A DNA stretch of 64,000 nt, taken from positions 868,001 through 932,000 of the forward strand of contig NC_091273.1 in assembly GCF_042100115.1 (NCBI RefSeq), in the 5' to 3' direction. The first letter of the stretch is position 1. The number at the start of each line of letters is the position of its first letter. Positions 54,683 to 64,000 of the stretch are shown here, piece after piece. The stretch comes from Alternaria dauci. Its lineage: Eukaryota > Ascomycota > Dothideomycetes > Pleosporales > Pleosporaceae. The notes under the pieces were generated by a model. The model worked only from the letters and a program-made list of their open reading frames with translations, had not been told where the DNA came from and searched no databases. The position numbers and the translations under genes were made by a program.

Positions 54683-57600
54683 TGCGAGCTTGCAGCATGA
54701 CGCCACTGTTTGCAGCTGACGACGCCACCACGCGTCAACTCGGCTTGAGTTGTCGACTACAGTTGTACTATACATTTCTCTCCTCTACCGACCTCTACTC
54801 TGGTATCCTAAGGCGTTCGGGTCCGGCTTGATCCACTCGGCACATAATCCCGCACTCTATCCTGAAACAGAACATGGCGTCCTTGCCCAACCGCTTTGTT
54901 GGCAAGCTCGCTTCCGACGGCTATTGAATCCTCATCGCACCGCAACATGGCCTCGGCACTCAAAAGTTATCCCTGATCACCTGTCCTGTTGGACGTCGAT
55001 CGTTACATTATACTTCTCTTCTAGCATATACCCTTTTTTCACCCAACACTTTGTTTCTTCACTAGTCGTCGGCGCAATACTCGATTATGGGGCAACAAGG
55101 ATAGTTTTGCCGGCGAGCAAACTTTGACCTTAGTAACTGCATCTTGGCGATATCCCATAGACTTGCTTCTTGAGCTTCATTGCTCGGTCATTACCCTGTA
55201 CAAAGTTTCTACCTGTATTCTCTTTGTTTCCTTTGTTATCGACATCATAACGACGCTACGACAACACAAAACTGCTTTGCATAGCATTGTTTTTCATTTG
55301 CCGAGCCTGCAGTGCGGGGTTCTGGCATGGGAAAGGTCGGTTGTTGGTTTTCTGGTTCGTTTATTTTCTTTGTTTCGTCACCTCCTTCCGGCGGTGGCCT
55401 GTGGGCGGTTGGGAGGACGATCAATTTCGCTTCAATGCAGGACATGGTTTTGTGCAACATTTTTCTCTTCAATTCTATACGTGGGCCGGCCCGGCTTGCA
55501 TGCTAGTCTTGCAAGGAGAGAGGGGTGTGCATTGGCCAATGTTCACCTCCTCGGCTTGGTGTGGGTTATGGGCATGGCATGGCATAGCGTGGGATATCTA
55601 GGTTAATCATCAGGGAGATACCACTCAACAAGTATTTAGAAATGATACCATACGACTTCGGCGCTACGATTGCGCGAATCTGGAAGTCAAATTTCCACAC
55701 ATACACCTTCTCGATGCTTCTATGCTTTAGCCACGGTGATGAAAACTTTTCCTGATCTCAGGAGAGGATACTGGCGAAAAGGGGCGATAGGTTGAAGCGG
55801 CTTGTCTGGCAGCCCAATCGACGCTGCCGTTCACGATCTGCGCCGTGAGAGCACGCGCTACGTTGCCTCGAACCATTTCCTCGGAGCCGCACCGCCGCAC
55901 GCATGGGCACGGGAACATGGTAATTTGACATGACATTTCAGTCAAACCTGCCTGCCACGTTGACGTGGCTAGCTTCCGTTCTAACCTCGTTGCTTTCCGC
56001 ACTTGCAGTGTTTAGCTCGCAAAATGATCACTCTCTACTGTACCTCCCTGCCAACACATGCTCTTCTCTACCTCGGCCGCTCTGAACCCCACACTCCGCA
56101 TATTGCGCATGCACTTACTCCGCATCTTGTGTTTCAAATCATCATGATGTATTGATTTAGAGTTGACGATACTAACGTGCGGAGAAAATGTCTAGTGTGC
56201 AAAGAAAGAAGGAAAAAACCAGCAAGGGAGGGCAAGCCTGTGTCGATCTGGACCGCTGTGGCGTTCAACGGAACGGGCGCTCGCTCGCTGGCTCTATTTG
56301 CAGCGAACGGACGGGTAGGGCAAACTTGGTTGGGAAACAAGGCGCGCGCCCGATGCGAGGTTTCTGGCGGGCAGCGGAAGTGTGGGCTGACTGTTCCCCG
56401 CGCGCAGAGCAGAAGCCACTATCCGGTCCTGCGGGAGATGCGGACGGGCTGGACTGGGCTTTTGGTCATTGCTCAGCGAAGTGAGGCAACAGGGGAGATT
56501 GGGGGAGACCGAATCGCCCTGATAGACGGACGGTATTACTCATAGATGGTATGTCACTGACGTCTTCGAGATGCGCGTCTGGAAAATGGGCTTTTTTTTT
56601 CCGTTACGGCATAACGGTTGAGGCTGGCAGACCAAAAAGCAATTCCAGGACGGACCCTCCCACGGCACGATCCGATCACTGTAGTAACGTTACACAACCG
56701 TACGGATGGGTAAGAAATGCATCAATCAGAATCAATACTTCTGCGGCTGTGCTGTGCGACGCGAACTCTGGTCTTTTGCGGCTGTGCTCTTTGCCTAATC
56801 CTTCCAATTCCTCCATCTCACCTTCCCGTTTCTTGACCTATCGCTATCGATGTGGAATTACTACGGAGCAGTGCAGCCTTCGACCTGTACATGTACCGAG
56901 TCATGCCACGCAGCTATCTCCGTTCTATCCATGTATGTATGTTACACAGCATGCATGCAATACATGGTGTCCGAGCGTTTGCTTTCGCGCCTTTGCCAAT
57001 CGTATGTGTCTTTGTTGGCAACTTGGCTTTCTTTCACGCCCGCGCGTAGCTGCACGCACGACACGCATGGAGCGGGTAAGAAGAAGGTCGGTTGCGCTCA
57101 CAGCGTCTCGGGCATGATACCTTGGGCATGAGGACAACATTGGGCATCGGAGATGGTGTGGGAAGCGAAGTATGCAGAACATATGCGAGACATTGCGAGT
57201 GATGTCTCTTCCTGACCACCTGAATGGCTCGTCTGTTCGTGCGCTACGAATCTGATCGCCTGAGAAAACCTTGGAAAGGATTGCGGGGCCGACCACCTTG
57301 TATGTACGTGTTCATGTACAACTGCCCTGTGAGGATAGGCGGGTGCGGAGCCTATTTGCTCGGATGGCTATCCGAGGCTTGTCTTCAGTGAAAGAGCATG
57401 CATGTGATGGCACAAGTGACTTAGCAGCGGAAGATGGTGGTGTGTGCCTTGCGTTTACGATGCTGTACGCCATGGAGTAGGGCCGATTGTACTATCAATG
57501 GCTGTCTGCCTGTCGTGTCACACGTACGGAGCGGAGGTTGCAGCATGCACGAGGGTGAAAGCAGACGTTCGTTCCACAAGAGAAGATTCGGCAAGCTGAT

Positions 57601-60367
57601 CCACTTGAGATTGTATCACCGTCGTTTATCGGTGAAGATGATTGTAAGCTGAGCTCCTCGGCCACAAGAGCGTCAGGGCGCTGGTATGGGGCCGTCTCGC
57701 TTCCGTGGGGCGTAAAAACTTCCATAACTGTGAGGACCTCGCGAATTCGGTAAATCTCTGTCATTTGTAGGATAAGCGCGCTCGACTCGGTGTTAGGGAC
57801 AAGGTACCCACTACGTTTTCAAATGTGAGGCTGCAAACGTGCATATGGTTTCTTCCGCACGTGGCGCCGTACTCCGACTGAACAGCAGGTCGCAGTGTGA
57901 TGAGGCTGCATGCTTCTCCCCTTGTAGGACGAGTTTGCCGATGATCTTCCGCAGGCACAGATAGCGGCTGATAAAGATTCCAATCTTGAACTTGTCACAA
58001 AATAGGGTCCCACGGTCAGGGCGGCCAGCATGCAGTGACCATGCGAGCTTGTTGTGGATCGGATGCTGAGCAACGTGGTACTTGTTGTGGGGTTGCGCAT
58101 GAACGGATAGCCGACTGTCTGTCAGCTTGGAGGTTTTCCGGTGGGCTGCCCGTCTCGCACATGTGGCGTCCTGCACGATCAAAGTACAGGAAGCTGTCGT
58201 CTGAGGGAGTTGGGGTCAGACCGTATATGCACGTGCAAGCGAACGCACGCCTGAATTTGATTGTGCTATTTGTCGCTTCGAGACTTTGACTATTTGTAAA
58301 ATGCGGGATGAGCGTACCACATGAGCTGCTGACTAGGAGTAAGCTTGCAGACATGCGGCATGTCCAATGCAGTGGTGACCGAATCACCTGGACCAGATTG
58401 ACGTGCAGCATGAACTGATACTCTTCATGATTCAGTGTCCATCAAGTCGGTGAGCCAGAGTCGCGGAAAAGCTTACTAAGATGCGTTGATATAGTTGGCC
58501 TATCGCGTTACCACTATAGCTGCAAGTGCCGCGAAAAGAGTATACGCCAGTGTACAATGTTTTGTTCTTGCAGCCTAAGTAGAGATCGGCACCCTTGAAG
58601 ATGAAGCTCGTTCGACTAGAGTGACGGAATATTTTCTAGAGCGACTGCTTGGAGCCTGTTGCATGGCTTGGTGTTTGGTGCACCTAGGCGATATTGGAAC
58701 GTTTCAGCCGATCATCTTGCTTCACTTCTTTGGCGGTGTAAAGTTGGGTAGTCGAGGATCGTTTTCTTCAACGAAGTTACGAGGCGAGCTCCGGTCGACC
58801 AAGACGTGTACACGTAGCCATACGACGTCATACCGCGATGTTTCATGCCCAAGACCTGTGGAGGTACACCCACTTGATGCCTTGTGGGCATAGACACCCC
58901 GTTCCTTTACTCCTGGAGTTTCCGGCCTCGAAGGGGGCGCAGACCGCAACATCCCGTGATCTCATCTTCGTGCTGACCAGATGGACTGCCATACTATTGA
59001 AATTGTTAGTTTGCGGCTTGCAGTTTGATCAAACACCACTACTCTCAGAACTACGTCATAGGCTGGCTGGTACACTTTGCGCAGGCTGTTTTGAAGGCGG
59101 TTTCAGCGGTGAATAATGCATGGAAGTCTTGTCGCAAGCGTGCCCCGCATCAAATGTACAAGCGTTGATCGATCATTCGGCCAGTCCCGTGCGGCACGTT
59201 GCCTCGTTATTCCCTGGGACCAACGAGCTGGCCATATGATTGCACGGCTGCAGCAACACCTGCCAGCGGGTACTGTGGGGCATTCGGATGCTCTCCGGCG
59301 ATAGTGCTCGGCGTGTTGTTGTAATATCGCGTCGGAAAAAACCAGCCTTGATAAATGGAGGGCTAGGTATATCGCCATGTGTTGGTACGTTGCTGTTGCT
59401 GCCCAGGCGGTTCCACACACGTGGGGGTTAGATACTATTACCCCCTCGCCAATGACTTGTTGCTAACCTGCAGCCGACGTTCCGAATGATGTTATCGTGT
59501 CGAGTGCTTTGGATAGATTATTCGGCGATTTCTAAACTCGGCATGTTCTTCAGATGATGTGGAAAGCCTGGATACCTAGTCTGGCGTCGCTGGCAGATTC
59601 CTCGAGGTCGATAACTTGTAGAAGCGCCTTTGCAGAGATTCCCTAGTGACGGTTGCGTTCAGCAGCCGCACGTGAGATTACATGTTGTTTGAGCGAGGAA
59701 AACATTTTAGGGGATTAGTAGCATATGAGATTCAGGAGTTGCGACCGTGGATATACCCCATGGCGTTTCTGTTCTGGAAAAGAATCTAGGAGATGTTTGA
59801 CCAGAGTCTTGCGGCGATCTATATGATTAAGGTGTATTTTCAAGTATGCTTAAACAAGAGACGTTGGTACTACCGGTAGGGTATATGATCCACGAATGCG
59901 GCTCTGCTGCAGGCGGTACCTACTGATACTGAGTGTCGAGGTTCGTTATGACGTCCACTAGCGCGGCTGCCACTGCCATGTAGTTTGATATGGCGATATC
60001 CGAGATGAAAAAGGACAGGAAGGCAAAGTGGGATTTGAACGAGATTCACTCGTTGGGTGTGAAGTGAGTGTTTTGTGGAGGAAGCCGCGACTGTCTCAGG
60101 TGAAAGTGCGCTAAGCCGAGTGCTCCGATATTCCGACCCCCGCTGAATTGCTGTGACCTTGAGACACAATCTTCTCCGCCACACCAACCACTTTCGCGCG
60201 CAAACACGCCAAGCGCAACCACCAAAGACGCCTGCTGGAAATGGTTTGAGCAGACGACTTGCTTGTACCTCGGACTCAACACATCCGGCAGCAACTGCCC
60301 TCGAAACTCCAAGCCCAACCCCACGAATTTCGAACAGAGCAGAGAGCCTCCGGCGCGAACCCTCACC
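54683..60367. other. Long gene-free spacer
   Basis: 5.7 kb between phospholipase C and UPF1, the largest gap in the window. The first ~900 bases are T-rich and probably the phospholipase C 3' region. Frames at 55124-55606, 56551-57117 (+) and 58411-58016, 60400-59870 (-) are compositionally noisy, without motifs. No transposon hallmarks, tandem repeats or tRNA were recognised. The last few hundred bases are the UPF1 promoter and leader. Confidence 0.45.
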
Positions 60368-63300
60368 ATGGAGGGCGCCTTTACGCACATGGGCAACCAC
60401 CTGGTGTCCGACTCAGCCGCCACCATCAATGCCGGCGATGTAGACGAGGGCATCCTGGACGGCGACCTGGCCCGCGGCGGTCTTTCACGTAGACGACGCG
60501 CAGACGACGACGAGGAATACGACGAGGACGACCTGGAGAGCATGGCCAGCATGCCAGTAGGCGGACGCAATGGCCAGTCTGCCATGCGGGCGGAAGATGC
60601 CGAGGTTGAACTACCAGCACACGCTTGTACGTGAACAATGGCATGGGTGCATATGGGAGAGGTGCTAATTTCCTGGCTAGGCGCATACTGCGGTATTCAC
60701 AATGCCGGCAGCGTCGTCAAGTGCCTTGCATGCAGCAAGTGGTTCTGCAGCGCTCGTGGCAACTCTTCGTCCTCGCACATCATCAACCATCTCGTTCGCG
60801 CCCGCCACAAGGAGGTCCAGCTCCACCCCGCCTCCTCGCTCGGCGACACGACGCTCGAATGCTACAACTGCGGCACCAAGAACGTCTTCCTCCTCGGCTT
60901 CATCCCCGCCAAATCAGACACGGTCGTTGTTCTGCTGTGCCGCCAGCCATGCGCCGCCATGCCCTCCCAAAAGGACATGAACTGGGATACCTCGCGTTGG
61001 CAGCCGCTGATCGAGGACCGCTCCTTCCTTCCCTGGCTCGTGCCTGCCCCGACCGACCAGGAGCAGCTCCGCGCCCGCCATCTTAGCCCCCAGACCATTG
61101 CCAAGCTGGAAGAGTTGTGGAAGGACAATGCAAATGCCACCATTGCCGATCTCGAAAAGGGCGCTGGTCAAGAGGAGGTCATTGCCAAGGTCTTGCTCCG
61201 ATACGACGACGCCTTCCAATACCAGAACGTCTTTGGTCCCCTGGTTAAGATCGAGGCTGACTACGACCGCAAGTTGAAGGAGTCGCAATCGCAGGATAAC
61301 CTGGTCGTTCGCTGGGACATGGCCCTGAACAACAAGCATACCGCTAGCTTCATCCTCCCCAAGCTTGAGTTGGGCGACGTCAAACTCGCAGTCGGCGACG
61401 AGATGCGACTACGCTACACAGGAGAACTCCGCCCACACTGGGAGGGTGTTGGTTATGTCATCAAGATTCCCAACAACCAGTCCGATGAGGTGACGATTGA
61501 GCTGCGCACAAAGGGCGATCACAAGTCTGTTCCTACCGAGTGCACACACAACTTCAGCGCCGATTACGTCTGGAAGGCTACTTCATTCGACCGCATGCAA
61601 CACGCCATGAAGACTTTTGCCATTGACGAGATGAGCGTGTCGGGTTATATTTTCCATCGTCTTCTTGGTCATGAGGTTGCTGCTGCGCCCATGAAGATTC
61701 AAATTCCCCGCAAGTTCAGCGTCCCGGGCCTCCCCGAGTTGAACGCTAGTCAGATCAATGCTGTAAAGAGCGTCCTTCAAAAACCACTTAGCTTGATCCA
61801 GGGTCCTCCAGGTACCGGAAAGACCGTCACTTCTGCCACCATCATCTACCATCTCTGCAAGATCAGCGGCAGTCAAGTCTTGGTTTGCGCGCCCTCCAAC
61901 GTCGCTGTTGACCAGCTGTGTGAACGCATTCATCTTACTGGGCTGAAGACCGTTCGTGTCACCGCCAAGTCTAGGGAGGATGTCGAATCTCCGGTTGGCT
62001 TCCTCTCTCTTCACGAGCAAGTCCGCATGAACGACACCAACGTTGAGCTCAACAAGTTGAACCAGCTCAAGAGCGATGTCGGCGAACTGTCAAGTCAGGA
62101 CGAGAAGAAGTTCAAGCAGCTCACTCGTGCAGCCGAGCGCGAGATTCTAAACGCAGCCGATGTCATCTGCTGTACCTGTGTTGGTGCCGGAGATCCTCGC
62201 CTCTCTAAGATGAAGTTCCGCACTGTCCTCATCGACGAATCGACTCAGTCAGCTGAGCCAGAGTGCATGATTCCCTTAGTTCTCGGGTGCAAGCAGGTCG
62301 TACTTGTTGGTGATCACCAGCAACTTGGACCTGTCATCATGAACAAAAAGGCTGCAACAGCTGGTCTTAACCAGTCCCTGTTCGAACGCCTGGTCATTTT
62401 GGGATGCTCTCCCATCCGCCTCCAGGTTCAGTACCGTATGCACCCCTGTCTGTCGGAATTCCCTTCGAACATGTTCTACGAAGGTTCTCTCCAGAACGGT
62501 GTCACAATGCAGGAGCGTATTCGTCGTGACGTCGACTTCCCCTGGCCTGTCGTTGACAGCCCCATGATGTTTTGGTCCAATCTCGGCGCCGAGGAGATTT
62601 CGGCGTCTGGTACATCTTATCTCAACCGTACCGAGGCCCAGAACGTCGAGAAGATTGTCACTCGCTTCTTCAAGGCTGGTGTACAGCCTGGTGATATTGG
62701 TATCATCACCCCATACGAAGGCCAGCGCAGCTACGTTGTCAGTTCCATGCAGGCAACGGGCAGCTTCAAGAAGGAGAACTACAAGGAAGTCGAGGTTGCC
62801 TCCGTCGACGCTTTCCAGGGTCGTGAAAAGGACTTCATCATCTTGTCTTGCGTTCGTTCCAACGACCACCAGGGTATTGGTTTCTTGAGCGATCCTCGCC
62901 GTCTCAACGTCGCCCTGACCCGTGCCAAGTATGGTCTTGTTATCCTCGGTAACCCCAAGGTTCTCTCGAAGCACCCTTTGTGGCACTACCTTCTTCTCCA
63001 TTTCAAGGAGCGCAACTGCCTTGTTGAAGGTCCTTTGACCAACTTGCAGGTCTCGCTTCTGCAGTTCAGCCGCCCAAAGCAGACCTACCGTGGACCTCAG
63101 CGCTACCAGATGGCCTACCAGCATGCCAACGCTATGACATCTGGTCGCCAGGCTGGCTTCAACGGCAACAAGCCTCGCCAGGAGTACAATGACAACGGAT
63201 CTATTGTCGGCTACATCCCGGACGACGTTTCTTCGGTCCACTCATCTGCCCTTGGTGGTGTTGGTGTCCCGTCCAACTACCCTCCTATGTTTTCCAATTT

Positions 63301-63661
63301 CCAGGAGTCTTGGCCTCTTCCTGGTCGTCCAAATGGCAAGGGCAAGAACGGCGCCCCCCAAAGCGTTGCTGGTGAGTCAATCGCCGCCAGTGAGCTTACC
63401 GACACTCGCAGCGATGCACCGGGTGGTATCAGTCTTTCTGGTTTGAGCCTGAACGACTACAACAAGCCTACTTCACTTAGCCAGTCTGACCGCCTCAACC
63501 GCTACGTAGAGAACACCCGCCAGGGCCCGAACGTTGGGACTGGCTTCGGCGCTGGTCGTGGTCTGCCACGTGGGCTTGGTGGCTTCGAAGATGACGATGC
63601 TCGTAGCGTTTCTACGGCTTTCGCCAGTCAGATAGGCACTGGCAATAACGGATACGACTGA
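60368..63661 (+). CDS. UPF1: ATP-dependent RNA helicase UPF1 (NAM7)
   Basis: Central helicase of nonsense-mediated mRNA decay; binds RNA and UPF2 and triggers decay of messages with early stops. Exons 60368-60626 and 60681-63661 give 1079 residues. The first exon is acidic; the splice restores [16 protein letters not shown], the start of the Cys/His-rich UPF2-binding domain, with further zinc ligands in [20 protein letters not shown] and CYNCGTKN. Helicase superfamily 1 motifs: GPPGTGKT at 461-468, DEST at 605-608 ([12 protein letters not shown]), [33 protein letters not shown] and [11 protein letters not shown]. The C-terminal ~160 residues are disordered and rich in Gly, Asn and Ser. The start at 60368 lies in a strong ACCATGG context; an in-frame ATG at 60263 is less likely. 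The intron is 54 bases with donor GTACGT. Confidence 0.97.
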
Positions 63662-64000
63662 TCTCTTGTCTCCTGATACCATAGGAACTATTCCTATTGG
63701 TTTCTTTCCACGTTTTGGCTATGAGCCTCTCTTCCACCCAACGGGGCAAGAAGCTTCACCGGGAGCCGTGCAATCTACGGTGCGCTCCATCGGTAGAACC
63801 AAAGAAGGCGACTGCCAGTGCGTTAGCACCGATATCAATACTGGATCCAGTCCGTACTGCAGCCTAACACGGCACCTATCCTTCAGGCGCCATCGCTCAT
63901 GCACTCGTGCCAATACGCGGCCGTATGCCGCCAAGCGTATGAATTCAAGACTTCGCACTCCGACATGGACAGTGCAAAGTCGGATGGAGGACCTGGCGTA
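63662..64000. other. UPF1 downstream region, no gene seen
   Basis: 339 bases after the UPF1 stop. The minus-strand frame 63958-63719 has no recognisable features. A gene further right would lie outside the window. Confidence 0.45.

Noticed and set aside
55124..55606. 160-residue plus-strand frame after phospholipase C
   Set aside because: Lies in T-rich sequence expected to be 3' untranslated; hydrophobicity reflects base composition.
59870..60400. 176-residue minus-strand frame
   Set aside because: Antisense to the UPF1 leader and first codons; no family resemblance.

Overview
The window is nuclear DNA of a filamentous ascomycete. Most genes carry short introns of roughly 45-75 bases with GTRNGT donors, CTAAC-type branch sites and YAG acceptors, and intergenic spaces are often 0.5-2 kb. 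The encoded proteins (Zn2Cys6 regulator, fungal PLC-type phospholipase, bilirubin-oxidase-like multicopper oxidase, a fungal LRR protein with a HGVDVSW N-terminus) point to Pezizomycotina. My impression is Dothideomycetes/Pleosporales, but that is inference from general protein resemblance, not a search. No rRNA, confident tRNA, CRISPR array, transposase or virus-like gene was seen.

Layout. 1-6.1 kb: a Zn2Cys6 transcription factor with a polyglutamine tail, then an isocitrate lyase/PEP mutase-superfamily gene, both on +. 6.3-14.1 kb: five minus-strand genes (small coiled-coil protein, gamma-tubulin, a Pgc1-like glycerophosphodiester phosphodiesterase, coatomer epsilon, a SAM methyltransferase). 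14.6-19.4 kb: spermidine synthase, divergent from the methyltransferase, and NAD kinase (+). 20.2-26.1 kb: a large LRR protein and ribosomal protein L5 (-). 26.7-30.6 kb: ARP2, divergent from L5, and a small Ser/Pro-rich protein (+). 31-42.5 kb is the accessory part: a gene-poor stretch, two tandem Tyr/Gly/Asp-rich genes with clear TATA boxes (the first carries an in-frame stop), and a secreted multicopper oxidase. 42.6-43.9 kb: HAD-type hydrolase (-). 46.8-63.7 kb: a fungal hypothetical protein, phosphoinositide phospholipase C and the NMD helicase UPF1 (+), separated by long gene-free spacers.

Most genes are unrelated housekeeping functions (microtubule nucleation, Arp2/3 actin nucleation, COPI traffic, ribosome, polyamines, NADP supply, lipid turnover, mRNA decay). 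The window is not a secondary-metabolite cluster. Its novel-looking element is the 35-37 kb tandem pair of low-complexity YG-rich proteins, which I cannot place in any known family. Exon boundaries were placed by hand from splice consensus, phase and family alignment remembered from known proteins; no alignment or expression data were available.
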